The translations under genes and the position numbers were made by a program. From assembly GCF_000612625.1 (NCBI RefSeq), contig NZ_CCAS010000005.1, forward strand, positions 1 to 64,000: 64,000 nt of DNA, in the 5' to 3' direction. The notes beneath the pieces are model-generated. The model was given only the letters and a program-made list of their open reading frames with translations. It was not told where the DNA came from and made no database searches. Position 1 is the stretch's first letter, and every line of letters begins with the position of its first letter. Shown piece by piece: positions 27,310-36,161 of this stretch. Origin of the DNA: Neobacillus jeddahensis (lineage in GTDB: Bacteria > Bacillota > Bacilli > Bacillales > Cytobacillaceae).

Positions 27310-27417
27310 ATGATGGTATTTAGAATTGGCGCAGTTGCAACAGTTGCTTCAGGTTCAGCAATGAAAACTTTATATTTGAATATCTCGCATTCGACCAGAC
27401 TGGAATGGATCGCTTAA
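27310..27417 (+). CDS. Short ORF of unknown function (35 codons)
   Basis: A 35-residue peptide starting MMVFRIGAVATVASGSA, with a modestly hydrophobic N-terminus and the end STRLEWIA. AAAGGAGGTC lies 8 bases before the ATG and a good promoter is upstream. Its stop is 42 bases before a pair of competing hairpins, so it could be a leader peptide. No family recognised; coding status rests on the promoter and ribosome-binding site. Confidence 0.4.
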   Translation: MMVFRIGAVATVASGSAMKTLYLNISHSTRLEWIA

Positions 27418-27458
27418 CTTAAGTGACAATACATATCCATGCCGTAGGGAGAATGATG

Positions 27459-27530
27459 CCTTGCGGTATTTTTGTGCACAAAAAAGAAAGCCGCAAGGGA
27501 TTAACTTCTTGCGGCCTTTTTGTGCCCTTT
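27459..27530 (+). promoter_or_regulatory. Two mutually exclusive hairpins, attenuator-like
   Basis: The middle segment 27476-27498 can pair upstream with 27459-27477 (CCTTGCGG with CCGCAAGG and TTTTTGTGC with GCACAAAAA) or downstream with 27508-27525 (CTTGCGGC with GCCGCAAG and TTTTTGTGC with GCACAAAAA). The downstream form is followed by CCTTTTTAC and resembles a terminator; the upstream form would block it. Confidence 0.55.
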
Positions 27531-27616
27531 TTACTCGCCATTTGGATATGTTTGGCATAAAGTAAGAATGTTGTTGGCATTCGAATCAATAAATTATCTA
27601 AAGGAGGTGGATATCT

Positions 27617-27757
27617 ATGACCCTAAATATTTTATTTCTAACGATCACCATTCATAAACGAAAACCAAGTCTTGAAGAAGTAGCACATCAGGAAATGATA
27701 GAAAAACTATATGAAAAAAATAAAGATCGCCAAGCCTCGATGTATCGAATGATGTAA
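27617..27757 (+). CDS. YrzI family small protein
   Basis: A 46-residue peptide. Residues 1-13 are hydrophobic (MTLNILFLTITIH), followed by a charged helix with EEVAHQEMIEKLYEKNKDRQ and the end SMYRMM, as in the YrzI family of Bacillus. AAAGGAGGTGG lies 8 bases before the ATG. It probably inserts or lies on the membrane by its N-terminus. Function unknown. Three more very short ORFs follow on the same strand. Confidence 0.75.
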   Translation: MTLNILFLTITIHKRKPSLEEVAHQEMIEKLYEKNKDRQASMYRMM

Positions 27758-27796
27758 GGAAATTAAAAATTTATGAAAAGAAAGGTGGTTTTAACA

Positions 27797-27859
27797 ATGA
27801 TGTTTTTATTGTTACAAGGACGCGGGGCTAGCTTATGGGATATGAAGGATACCACCTAG
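27797..27859 (+). CDS. Possible 20-codon ORF
   Basis: A 20-residue peptide (MMFLLLQGRGASLWDMKDTT) preceded by GAAAGGTGG. It lies 39 bases after the YrzI gene. Its length alone gives no proof of coding; the ribosome-binding site and serial position are the only support. Confidence 0.3.
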   Translation: MMFLLLQGRGASLWDMKDTT

Positions 27860-27888
27860 CCGCAATAAAAAAATTAGGAGGTAACAAC

Positions 27889-27945
27889 ATGCCATTGCAT
27901 AGTTTACTCTGGTCACTAATTTTTCGATCGAAGAAAAAAGAATAA
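27889..27945 (+). CDS. Possible 18-codon ORF
   Basis: An 18-residue peptide (MPLHSLLWSLIFRSKKKE): a short hydrophobic stretch then a cluster of Lys, an amphipathic membrane-binding look. TTAGGAGGT lies 8 bases before the ATG, an excellent site. No family recognised. Confidence 0.4.
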   Translation: MPLHSLLWSLIFRSKKKE

Positions 27946-28086
27946 AACAATATCATAGTTTATCCCTTTTGCTACAGAAATCCTAGCTGAGTTAACAAAA
28001 TGTTCATATTTCCTTCAGATTACAACCGTGAAAATATGGTAAATTCAAATTAGAAAATACCAGGATCAATCTAAGGGGTGGAGAAT

Positions 28087-28164
28087 ATGTTCATGGTTGT
28101 GATGGCTCTTGTTATTACTGGAGCGATTGGCTGCGTAATTTCAGCAGAGATTAGTGTCGAATAG
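28087..28164 (+). CDS. Possible single-span membrane peptide (25 codons)
   Basis: A 25-residue peptide with a hydrophobic core (VVMALVITGAIGCVI) and the acidic end SAEISVE. GGGGTGGAG precedes the ATG. A segment near 28044 (TAAATT after GGTAAATTC) could be a weak -10 box. It looks like the small membrane peptides often missed in Bacillus genomes. Confidence 0.45.
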   Translation: MFMVVMALVITGAIGCVISAEISVE

Positions 28165-28242
28165 GAATCAGGACAAAGAATCGTGCGTAATAAAGCCGGT
28201 TAACACTAAAAAGTCGTTTTTGTCATTGCTTATAAACTTAGA

Positions 28243-28277
28243 AAGAGCATCGACCAAAAATGGTCGATGCTCATTTA
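28243..28277. terminator. Bidirectional intrinsic terminator
   Basis: GAGCATCGACCA pairs with TGGTCGATGCTC; it is just 3' of pepF on the minus strand and closes the short-ORF region on the plus strand. Confidence 0.85.
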
Positions 28278-28289
28278 TTTAGTATAGAG

Positions 28290-30089
28290 TTATTTCTCTT
28301 CAGTAAGTTCCAGGAATTCATCAATATCGTCAAGACAGAGGCGAACTGCTTTTTCCCAAAAGTCTTTTTTTGTTAAATCTACCTGTAAGTGCTTTTTGGC
28401 TAAGTCTTCTACCTTCATTGATCCTGTATCGCGTAATAGCGCAATATACTTTTCTTCATAAGTCTTACCTTCTTCAAGTGCCTGAGCATAGATTCCTAGT
28501 GAAAAAAGATATCCAAACGTATATGGGAAGTTATAAAATGGTACCCCAGTAATAAAGAAGTGCAGCTTCGCGGCCCAGAATAATGGATGATATTCCTCTA
28601 AGGCATTGCAGTAAGCGTCCTTTTGCGCATCAAGCATCATTTCATTTAACTTTTCTACTGTAACAGTCTCATGTTTTCTTTCCTCATACAAACGTGTTTC
28701 AAATAAGAATCGAGCATGAATGTTCATTAATAGTGCAATCGTTCGTTGAATCTTATCATCAAGAAGAACGAGTTTTTCTTCTTCTGTCTGAGCATTTTTT
28801 ACGGCTGCATCGGCAACAATCATTTCAGCAAAGGTTGAGGCAGTTTCTGCCACGTTCATGGCATAATTACAATTTAGAAACGGCACATCTCTCATGGCGA
28901 AGGAATGAAAGCCATGGCCAAGTTCATGGGCGAGAGTGGAAACATTTGACGGTGTTCCTGAGTAGGTCATGAAAATGCGAGATTGTTCATTCTCAGGTAA
29001 ATAAGTACAAAAACCTCCAGGTGCTTTTCCTGGACGATCCTCGGCCTCAATCCACTGGTCTTCAAATGCATTCTTCGCAAAAGCTGCCATTTTCTCTCCC
29101 AATTGCCTAAAATTCTGTTCAATAAATTTGGCCCCGTCTTGATAGGAAACCTTTGATTCGCTTTCTCCGTAAGGAGCCTCTAAATCATACCAGCTTAGTT
29201 TTTCTAGGCCTAAAAGTTTAGCTTTTCTCTCCAAATAGTGGACAAGTTTCTGCTTATTTTCCGATATAACGGACCACATCGTCTCCAAGGTAGCTTTTTC
29301 CATTCGGTTTATAGCGAGTGGTTCTTTTAATGCATCATCCCAGCCTCTTTTTTTATACACATTCAAACGGAAACCAGAGAGATGATTTAACGTTTTCGCA
29401 AGAAAATCTGCTTGATTTCCCCAAGCCTTTTCCCAATTCTTAAAAACTGCTGCCCGAACTTCACGGTCGGGGTTTGAGAATTTGTTATATGCCTGCCCAA
29501 CGGATAGTTGTTTCATTTCTCCGTTTTCAATAAATGGTACTTTGATTTTACTTACGATTAAATCATACAGCTGTCCCCAACTATGATATCCATCCACTTC
29601 AAGACTGCTGATAAGGGCTTCCTCTTCTTTAGATAGCTTTTCCCGTGCTTTTTCACGACTTTCCGTTAAGACGAAGGCAAGCTCACTTACTGCCTCTTTG
29701 GTTACAAGTTGATTCCATACAACTTCATCAAAGGTTGTCAATTGATGGTCTAATGATCCAAGTGCAGTTTGGAAGGCGGCGCTTAAACTAGTCATTTTTG
29801 CATCGAGTGCATAGGCCTGTTTATCTTCTGTATTCTGTGCCAATAAACAGCCGACAAATGCCCTAGCCTGGCTCAGTTTTTTTGCCGACTTCTCAAGATC
29901 TGTTAGCAATTCCTGCAAGTAATCTGCGTCCTCTAATGAGTTGTTGGGTGTCCAGTTGTTTACTTTTGATTCGAAATGTTTGATTAGTTCTTCTGTTTGG
30001 ATTAGGTGTTCCTGAAATTCCGAAGAATGACTTCCTCCTTTAAAAAAAACATCAAGATCCCAAACTTCGGTATATGTATTAACTGTCAT
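28290..30089 (-). CDS. pepF: M3 family oligoendopeptidase F
   Basis: A 599-residue cytoplasmic zinc metallopeptidase that degrades short peptides. The zinc site LAHELGHGFHSF lies near residue 389 with the third ligand Glu expected in NVAETASTFAEM about 25 residues later. The N-terminal helical PepF domain (ELLTDLEKSAKKL) is complete. AAAGGGGTGAC precedes the ATG. It is monocistronic on the minus strand. Its neighbours are short-peptide ORFs, but a link is only speculation. Confidence 0.93.
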   Translation of the reverse strand: MTVNTYTEVWDLDVFFKGGSHSSEFQEHLIQTEELIKHFESKVNNWTPNNSLEDADYLQELLTDLEKSAKKLSQARAFVGCLLAQNTEDKQAYALDAKMTSLSAAFQTALGSLDHQLTTFDEVVWNQLVTKEAVSELAFVLTESREKAREKLSKEEEALISSLEVDGYHSWGQLYDLIVSKIKVPFIENGEMKQLSVGQAYNKFSNPDREVRAAVFKNWEKAWGNQADFLAKTLNHLSGFRLNVYKKRGWDDALKEPLAINRMEKATLETMWSVISENKQKLVHYLERKAKLLGLEKLSWYDLEAPYGESESKVSYQDGAKFIEQNFRQLGEKMAAFAKNAFEDQWIEAEDRPGKAPGGFCTYLPENEQSRIFMTYSGTPSNVSTLAHELGHGFHSFAMRDVPFLNCNYAMNVAETASTFAEMIVADAAVKNAQTEEEKLVLLDDKIQRTIALLMNIHARFLFETRLYEERKHETVTVEKLNEMMLDAQKDAYCNALEEYHPLFWAAKLHFFITGVPFYNFPYTFGYLFSLGIYAQALEEGKTYEEKYIALLRDTGSMKVEDLAKKHLQVDLTKKDFWEKAVRLCLDDIDEFLELTEEK

Positions 30090-30259
30090 GGTTTGTCACC
30101 CCTTTGTTTATCTACCTATTAATTATATGTTTACTTTTTCAAAAATTCTATATTTTTACCCTATGAAAGAAAAATGGTAAAACTAATGAAAATCAGAATG
30201 ATCACAATTTCACCTAGTAAACTACGTGTTTGTAGTATAATTTTAATTAGAACGATTAT

Positions 30260-30289
30260 TTGACAACTGTATGGGGACTGGGGTATAAG
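30260..30289 (+). promoter_or_regulatory. Possible sigma-A promoter of the lipoprotein gene
   Basis: A consensus TTGACA at 30260 and TATAAG at 30284 with an 18-base spacer, 66 bases before the ATG. Confidence 0.5.
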
Positions 30290-30355
30290 TGGATGGATAA
30301 GGATTCATAAATGAATACCTCATAGTTTAATATGGAGTGTAACAGGGGGTAAAAA

Positions 30356-31318
30356 ATGAAGATTCAAATAAAACTGGTTCTTGCCATAATGGTGGGGCTA
30401 TTATTGATCATTACTGGTTGTACAAATAAGGAATCAGAACAAAACCAAACCATGCCAGAGAAGCAGGAAATATCAAAGGCAAAATTTGAAATAGTCGAGG
30501 CAAATTCAATTAAACTGAAGAATATACGGGGAATTGGCTATCCCGGTAATGACAATGCCCTCTATTTAGCTTCCAATGATGGATTGAAAATGTACAAGGA
30601 TACAAAGTGGTATGAAACAACCACAAATCGTCATGACTATATTGGGTTTCAAGCGATGGAAACAGGTTTTATTGCTAGTGGTCACCCACAAAAGGGGATT
30701 GACTTGAAGGATCCTTTTGGTTTAGTGCTGAGTAGTGATAAAGGAGAAACACTACAAAAATTAGCCTTCAATGGTCAATATAATTTTCATTTTACGGCCG
30801 CTAGTTTTTCAGGAAAAGCTCTTTATGTAATTAGTGAACAAGGAGAAGATGAATTACCATTAGGGGTAAATTATTCACTTGATAACGGAGAAACTTGGAA
30901 AAAAAGTGAGTTCAAGGAGTTCGATTCAGATTCTCTTGGAATGATTGCTGTTCACTCGACTAAAGGGGAAACGATCGCGATGTCGACAAGGTCAGGAATT
31001 TATTATTCAAGTGATAATGGGAATACGATGAAACGGATTACTGATCCTTTTATGGTAACGGCTCTGACGTTTAGTGGAGATAGTCTATTATTTTCAAGTG
31101 TTGAAAACGATAAAATCTTATTAAAGACACTTAATCCTTCAACTGGAGAACAACTCAATATCAACATTCCTTTTCTTGATTATGATAATCCGATTACCTA
31201 CTTGACGGTGAATCCAAAAAATAATAATCAAATCGCCTTTACAACTTATAAAAATGATGTGTATGAATCCATGGATAGCGGAAAGAATTGGAACGGCCTT
31301 CTGAAAGATGGTAAATAA
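30356..31318 (+). CDS. Lipoprotein with Asp-box (BNR/sortilin-like) repeats
   Basis: A 320-residue exported lipoprotein: a hydrophobic signal (residues 6-20) ends in the lipobox ITGC with Cys at residue 22. Four Asp-box motifs of the S-x-D-x-G-x-T/N-W kind follow: SSDKGETLQ, SLDNGETWK, SSDNGNTMK and SMDSGKNWN, so a beta-propeller is expected, as in the F510_1955 glycosylhydrolase-like family. Such domains bind glycans or act as scaffolds; no enzyme activity can be claimed. AGGGGGT precedes the ATG. Single gene with its own promoter and terminator. Confidence 0.82.
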   Translation: MKIQIKLVLAIMVGLLLIITGCTNKESEQNQTMPEKQEISKAKFEIVEANSIKLKNIRGIGYPGNDNALYLASNDGLKMYKDTKWYETTTNRHDYIGFQAMETGFIASGHPQKGIDLKDPFGLVLSSDKGETLQKLAFNGQYNFHFTAASFSGKALYVISEQGEDELPLGVNYSLDNGETWKKSEFKEFDSDSLGMIAVHSTKGETIAMSTRSGIYYSSDNGNTMKRITDPFMVTALTFSGDSLLFSSVENDKILLKTLNPSTGEQLNINIPFLDYDNPITYLTVNPKNNNQIAFTTYKNDVYESMDSGKNWNGLLKDGK

Positions 31319-31341
31319 AGTGTCTAATGACTGAATAGAGC

Positions 31342-31375
31342 AAAGAGCAGGAGAAAACTCTCCCGCTCTTTTTTT
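31342..31375 (+). terminator. Intrinsic terminator
   Basis: AAAGAGCAGGAGA pairs with TCTCCCGCTCTTT (one A-C mismatch), followed by TTTTTG. Confidence 0.8.
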
Positions 31376-31438
31376 GATTTTGGATCGTTTACCAAGAGTA
31401 ATCTGCATGAATCCTTCGCTTTATTATCGCTAAGGCCC

Positions 31439-32155
31439 TTAGTTCTTTTTCTTTTTTTCCTTTTCTGCTCGATAAAATTCGTGGAACATTTTCATTAATG
31501 CACGCTTTTCAATTCTTGAAACATAACTCCTGGAGATCCCAAGCTCTTTAGCGATTTCCCGCTGTGTTTTTTCCTTTTGTAAATCGAGTCCAAATCGGCC
31601 AATGATGACTTCTTTTTCCCGATCATCAAGGACTTCGATGTATTTCTTGATCTTCTCAAGTTCCATATTCAGTTGAATGGTGTCAATGACATCTTCAGAT
31701 TCTGATTTCAAGACATCGATGAGGGAAATCTCATTACCCTCTTTATCTTGACCGATCGGATCATGTAAGGAAACATCTTTTTTTGTTTTTTTAAGAGCTC
31801 TTAGATGCATTAGGATTTCATTTTCAATACAACGAGCCGCATAGGTGGCAAGCTTGGTTCCTTTGCCTTCTGAGTAGCTCTCAATTGCTTTGATTAATCC
31901 GATTGTCCCAATTGAGATTAAATCTTCAGAATCCTCTCCAGTATTTTCAAATTTTTTGACGATATGTGCGACAAGACGTAAATTGTGTTCAATTAACATA
32001 TTCCGTGCATTCGGGTCCCCTTCTGCCATTAAGCGTAAATACTTTCGTTCTTCCGCTGCAGATAGGGGTTGCGGAAAGGCGTTATTTTTTACATATGAAA
32101 CAAGAAATAAAAATTCTTTCATTAAATATCCGAGAGCTGTTAAGATTCCAGACAT
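31439..32155 (-). CDS. sigK: Sporulation sigma factor, pro-sigma-K
   Basis: A 238-residue sigma-70 family factor for the late mother-cell stage of sporulation. The first 20 residues ([19 protein letters not shown]) form the hydrophobic pro-sequence removed by SpoIVFB, just before [13 protein letters not shown]. Region 2 has [18 protein letters not shown], and region 4 ends in [17 protein letters not shown]. The gene is whole: there is no skin-type insertion, which in B. subtilis splits it. ATG at 32155 is preferred because GGGGGTGG is six bases upstream. CATAGGAAT with an upstream ACA near 32210-32240 might be a mother-cell promoter. Confidence 0.95.
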   Translation of the reverse strand: MSGILTALGYLMKEFLFLVSYVKNNAFPQPLSAAEERKYLRLMAEGDPNARNMLIEHNLRLVAHIVKKFENTGEDSEDLISIGTIGLIKAIESYSEGKGTKLATYAARCIENEILMHLRALKKTKKDVSLHDPIGQDKEGNEISLIDVLKSESEDVIDTIQLNMELEKIKKYIEVLDDREKEVIIGRFGLDLQKEKTQREIAKELGISRSYVSRIEKRALMKMFHEFYRAEKEKKKKN

Positions 32156-32333
32156 CCACATCCACCCCCGTGCTTTTTAGGCTTCTTGCCCATTTACTAA
32201 TTCCTATGATAAAAACGCTGAATTGTGTCTGTCCTGATAATTTTATTTGCGGAAAAATAAAAAATGACCGCTCTAGCGTACGGCTAAAGCAAGTCAGATT
32301 CGATTCATCATATCTAGTTTTGTCAGATGGTGA

Positions 32334-32873
32334 TTATACTTTTCTCAGTTTAAATGAACTAACCATTAGGAATGATAAAATGATGATAATAAATAAGAAC
32401 GTTTGGGATGGAAGGTAGGGAATGGCTAAGAAACTTAAGGTTACTAGGCAACCAGCTGCAGTAATCGGTAACCCAGTAAAATACCCATTGCTCTCCGTAA
32501 TATTGAAGCGTGCTAGCCTAAATGCACCGCATCCGATATAGAAAACAGTAAAAAACGAACCTGGTCCGCCAAATTCATATAAAATTCCTTGATATAGTAA
32601 TAGTGCAGGTGCGACTCCGAATGATATAATATCACTCATGGAATCTAATTGCTTGCCTAACTCGGATTCAATATTAAATTTTCTGGCAATCATTCCATCA
32701 AAACGATCGGCTAAGGCAGCTATAAAAATTAGCAGTAGGCTTAACCTTAAATTCCCATGTAATTCGAGAACAATCGCAAAACCGCCCAAAGATAAATTTA
32801 TTAAAGTGATGACATTCGCTGTTTGGGATTTTAATTTTTTTACTGTATTATCCAATACGTCTAATAAAAACAT
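32334..32873 (-). CDS. pssA: CDP-diacylglycerol--serine O-phosphatidyltransferase
   Basis: A 179-residue membrane enzyme that joins CDP-diacylglycerol and serine. The CDP-alcohol phosphotransferase motif is complete: DRFDGMIARKFNIESELGKQ, then LDSMSD (D-G-x2-A-R-x8-G-x3-D-x3-D) near residues 55-82. About five membrane spans. ATG at 32873 has GTGGAG upstream; a GTG at 32882 is possible. Divergent from psd, which uses its product, 130 bases away. Confidence 0.92.
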   Translation of the reverse strand: MFLLDVLDNTVKKLKSQTANVITLINLSLGGFAIVLELHGNLRLSLLLIFIAALADRFDGMIARKFNIESELGKQLDSMSDIISFGVAPALLLYQGILYEFGGPGSFFTVFYIGCGAFRLARFNITESNGYFTGLPITAAGCLVTLSFLAIPYLPSQTFLFIIIILSFLMVSSFKLRKV

Positions 32874-33000
32874 TCTCCACACAACTCCTTTTGTAAGCCT
32901 AGGGGAATATCAATTTCTTTATTTTACTCTATATTATTTAATTCTAAGCGTTTTATGTCAGTTCGTAAAGAGTATTTTTACACTATTTGGGGGCCTATTC

Positions 33001-33801
33001 ATGATAAAAGTAGTTTATCGTCTTTTAATTGAGTTAACAAACGGGAGATGGACTTCCAGCCTTTTAAAGGGCTTTGCACGTGCACGGATTAGCCGTTTCG
33101 TCGTACCTTCCTTCGCCAAAGTTTATCATTTAAATCAGGAAGAAATGGAGAAGGACGTATCGGATTATTCGACCCTTCATGATTTATTTATTCGGACTTT
33201 GAAAAAAGGGGCTAGACAAATTGATAATAGTGATGATAGCGTTGTAAGTCCAGTGGATGCGGTTATCGAGGATGTTGGAACCATTAGAAAAACAAGTGAT
33301 ATTGTTGTGAAAGGAAAAATCTATTCAATTGAAGAAATGCTAGGTGATCGTGAACGATTAACAAAATATATAAACGGTACCTATATGATTTTATATTTAA
33401 GTCCTAGTCACTATCATCGAATTCATAGTCCTGTGAATGGAATAGTGACAAAGCAATGGACGCGTGGATCAAAATCATATCCAGTAAATAAATGGGGATT
33501 AAAGTACGGTCGTCATACACTTGCCAAGAATTACAGGGTGATTACGGAAGTGAAAACGACTAATGGCCATATTTCTATTGTGAAGGTGGGGGCAATGTTT
33601 GTTAATTCAATCGAAACCACTCATAAGGGGACAGAACTTAAGAAAGGGGAAGAAATGGCCTATTTTAGTTTTGGATCTACAGTTGTTTTACTTTTCGAAA
33701 AGGATGTATATAAAATAGATTCTTCAATCGAAACACCAAAAGAAATTAAGGTTGGAGAAAAATTAGGGCTACTGAGCATGAAAGAAAGTGTGGCGCGGTA
33801 A
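33001..33801 (+). CDS. psd: Phosphatidylserine decarboxylase
   Basis: A 266-residue proenzyme that turns phosphatidylserine into phosphatidylethanolamine. The self-cleaving site is FGST near residue 226 (YFSFGSTVVLLF), where the Ser becomes the pyruvoyl group. SPVDAVIED near 80 and YHRIHSPVNG near 140 (catalytic Asp and His regions) are present. GGGGGCC lies before the ATG at 33001; the longer open frame upstream runs through the pssA promoter region and is not coding. Confidence 0.93.
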   Translation: MIKVVYRLLIELTNGRWTSSLLKGFARARISRFVVPSFAKVYHLNQEEMEKDVSDYSTLHDLFIRTLKKGARQIDNSDDSVVSPVDAVIEDVGTIRKTSDIVVKGKIYSIEEMLGDRERLTKYINGTYMILYLSPSHYHRIHSPVNGIVTKQWTRGSKSYPVNKWGLKYGRHTLAKNYRVITEVKTTNGHISIVKVGAMFVNSIETTHKGTELKKGEEMAYFSFGSTVVLLFEKDVYKIDSSIETPKEIKVGEKLGLLSMKESVAR

Positions 33802-33865
33802 GGCGCCGTATTCTTTTGGCCAACTTTAAGACAAAAAGAAAAGCCCTCTACGGGCAGAAAAAATG

Positions 33866-34006
33866 TTATGATGATTTTCTTATCTTGTTGAATAAAGAAC
33901 GTCGGTGAATTTCGGACTCAATGAGACCAATGAATTCAGGACATAGGTTTAGTTCTCTTGCTTTAAAATATGACTCAATTAACAATTCGTCTGACAGTTT
34001 CCGCAT
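33866..34006 (-). CDS. sda: Sda checkpoint inhibitor of sporulation
   Basis: A 46-residue helical hairpin protein reading [20 protein letters not shown] and later [11 protein letters not shown], clearly Sda. Sda binds the histidine kinase KinA and stops it phosphorylating Spo0F, holding back sporulation when DNA replication is disturbed. GGAGGTGG lies 8 bases before the ATG. DnaA boxes upstream (34130-34228) fit the known control of sda by DnaA. It sits before yqeG on the other strand, as in B. subtilis. Confidence 0.92.
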   Translation of the reverse strand: MRKLSDELLIESYFKARELNLCPEFIGLIESEIHRRSLFNKIRKSS

Positions 34007-34129
34007 AGCAGAAGCCACCTCCAATTAGAAATAAATGGTTCTATTTTATAATAAGAATACATAAAATGGTATGTTCAATTGGTGTACCCTAAATCTACCA
34101 AATTTATTCTTGTAGAACAATCGTTCTAT

Positions 34130-34228
34130 TTATCCACAGGATCTAGTGGATAACTTGTGATTAATTTGTTTATAATGGAGCGAAATGTAAAGGATTCAAT
34201 GGGTATAATGTTAATAAGGTTATCCACA
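34130..34228. promoter_or_regulatory. DnaA-box cluster upstream of sda
   Basis: TTATCCACA at 34130-34138 and 34220-34228 match the DnaA box exactly; AGTGGATAA at 34145-34153 is a one-mismatch box on the other strand. In B. subtilis DnaA controls sda through such boxes. The remaining 34007-34494 gap has no ORF; TGTCGAA at 34250 is a single possible Spo0A box. Confidence 0.8.
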
Positions 34229-34494
34229 GGACATGCAAAAGTAGATATTTGTCGAAAAATATTTTTATTTTTCTTAAAGATAGATATTTATTGAAAAGAT
34301 TCGTATGGGAATATCATGGAATGACATGATTTGTAGAAGAATAAGTACATCATGTGAAGTGTCATCTTTGGTATGTTTCTCTTTTCTTTTGAAACGAAGG
34401 GTAAAATTGGTTATGATGGTACAGGAAAAGATAAGTACTTGCTAATTGTCTATAAGTAACCTTTCTATTTAGAATTTAATGAGGTGTAAGCTTA

Positions 34495-35010
34495 GTGTTA
34501 AAACAATTTTTACCGAATGAACATGTGAAAAGCATTCTGGATATATCTCCTGAAGAGTTAAAGTCACGAGGGGTAAAAGGGATCATTACGGACCTAGATA
34601 ATACGTTAGTGGAATGGGATCGTCCCGCAGCCACTCCTCAATTGATAAAATGGTTTGAGGAAATCAAAAAACATAATATCCTTGTGACGATTGTTTCAAA
34701 CAATAATGAAGAGCGGGTAAAGGCTTTTTCAGAACCGCTCCATATCCCGTTTATCTTTAAAGCAAGAAAGCCTATGGCGCCGGCATTTCATCGGGCGATT
34801 GCACAAATGGGGATTACCAAAGATGAGACAGTAGTAATTGGTGATCAATTATTAACAGATGTGCTCGGTGGAAACCGAAGTGGATTTCATACCATCCTTG
34901 TGGTCCCTGTTGCTCAAACGGACGGTTTTTGGACAAAATTTAACCGTTTTGCGGAACGAAGAATCTTAAATTGGTTCCGGAAAAAGGGTATGCTTCAATG
35001 GGAGGATTAA
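34495..35010 (+). CDS. yqeG: HAD superfamily phosphatase YqeG
   Basis: A 171-residue HAD-IIIA phosphatase. Motif I is TDLDNTLVEWD near residue 36 (nucleophile Asp), motif II TIVSNNNEERV near 67, the lysine in KARKPMAPAF near 92 and motif IV GDQLLTDVLGG near 121. Related proteins include phosphatidylglycerophosphatases, so that substrate is possible but unproven here. GTG start at 34495 follows GAGGTG. It is three bases before yqeH. Confidence 0.9.
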   Translation: MLKQFLPNEHVKSILDISPEELKSRGVKGIITDLDNTLVEWDRPAATPQLIKWFEEIKKHNILVTIVSNNNEERVKAFSEPLHIPFIFKARKPMAPAFHRAIAQMGITKDETVVIGDQLLTDVLGGNRSGFHTILVVPVAQTDGFWTKFNRFAERRILNWFRKKGMLQWED

Positions 35011-35013
35011 TCA

Positions 35014-36120
35014 GTGAGTGAACAACAATATATATGTATGGGCTGCGGTGTAAAGGTCCAAAGTGAAAACCCAGCTGAAATGGGTTATGCGCCCGCTTCA
35101 GCCTTAGAGAAGGAAATGATTATTTGTCAGAGGTGTTTTCGCTTAAAACATTACAATGAGGTTCAAGATGTAAGTTTAACGGATGATGACTTTTTAAAGA
35201 TATTAAATGAGATGGGCAGAACAGACTCACTTATAGTGATGATTGTTGATATTTTTGATTTTAACGGCAGCTGGCTTCCTGGATTACACCGATTTGTTGG
35301 TTCAAATAAGGTCTTACTCGTTGGAAATAAGGTCGATTTATTACCGAAGTCTGTGAAGCATAACAAATTGATTAATTGGATGAAGCTTGAGGCGAAGGAA
35401 CTAGGGCTTAGACCTGAAGAGGTGTTTCTTGTCAGTGCTGCAAGAGGCTTGAATATTAGAGAAACAGCAGCTGCTATTGATGAATTGAGGAATGGCAAGG
35501 ACGTCTATGTGGTAGGTTGTACAAACGTTGGAAAATCTACTTTTATTAATAGAATTATTAAGGAAGTAACAGGGGAAGAGGACGTCATTACGACCTCCCA
35601 TTTTCCAGGGACTACCTTAGACATTATCAAAATTCCACTTGATGATGAGAAATCACTCATTGATTCACCGGGAATTATCAACCACCATCAAATGGCACAT
35701 TTTATTAATAAGAAGGATTTAAAAATTATTACCCCTAAAAAAGAAATAAAGCCAAAGGTTTTTCAATTGAATGAAGGACAAACATTGTTCTTTGGAGGCC
35801 TGGCTCGTTTCGATTATATTAGTGGCGGCAGAAGATCGTTTGTTTGTTATGTTTCCAATGAATTGAATATTCACAGGACAAAAATGGAAAATGCCGAAGA
35901 TCTTTATGAAAAGCATGTAGGAGAAATGCTGACCCCTCCTGGTCCTGATGATTTAAAAACATTCCCAGAGCTTGTCAAACAGGAATTTATCATAAAAGAA
36001 GCGAAAACAGATATTGTTTTTTCAGGTCTAGGTTGGATCACCGTTAATGAACCTGGGGCGAAAGTGGCCGCATACGTACCAAAGGGAGTACAAACCTTAA
36101 TGCGTAAATCGTTAATATAA
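35014..36120 (+). CDS. yqeH: Ribosome biogenesis GTPase YqeH
   Basis: A 368-residue circularly permuted GTPase for 30S subunit assembly. An N-terminal zinc finger (CMGCG near residue 8 and CQRC near 34) is followed by G4 GNKVDLLP near 108, G5-like SAARG near 143, then G1 GCTNVGKST near 168, G2 TTSHFPGTT near 193 and G3 DSPGI near 217, the permuted order. A C-terminal domain follows. GTG start at 35014. Confidence 0.95.
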   Translation: MSEQQYICMGCGVKVQSENPAEMGYAPASALEKEMIICQRCFRLKHYNEVQDVSLTDDDFLKILNEMGRTDSLIVMIVDIFDFNGSWLPGLHRFVGSNKVLLVGNKVDLLPKSVKHNKLINWMKLEAKELGLRPEEVFLVSAARGLNIRETAAAIDELRNGKDVYVVGCTNVGKSTFINRIIKEVTGEEDVITTSHFPGTTLDIIKIPLDDEKSLIDSPGIINHHQMAHFINKKDLKIITPKKEIKPKVFQLNEGQTLFFGGLARFDYISGGRRSFVCYVSNELNIHRTKMENAEDLYEKHVGEMLTPPGPDDLKTFPELVKQEFIIKEAKTDIVFSGLGWITVNEPGAKVAAYVPKGVQTLMRKSLI

Positions 36121-36161
36121 TTTAAGATGAAGAGAAAAGGATATTGGGTGGGGAGTAAATA

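Noticed and set aside
32638-33000. Long N-terminal extension of psd
   Set aside because: It runs antisense through pssA and its promoter; psd family proteins start at 33001.
34250-34256. Spo0A box TGTCGAA before yqeG
   Set aside because: A single seven-base match in an AT-rich gap is expected by chance.
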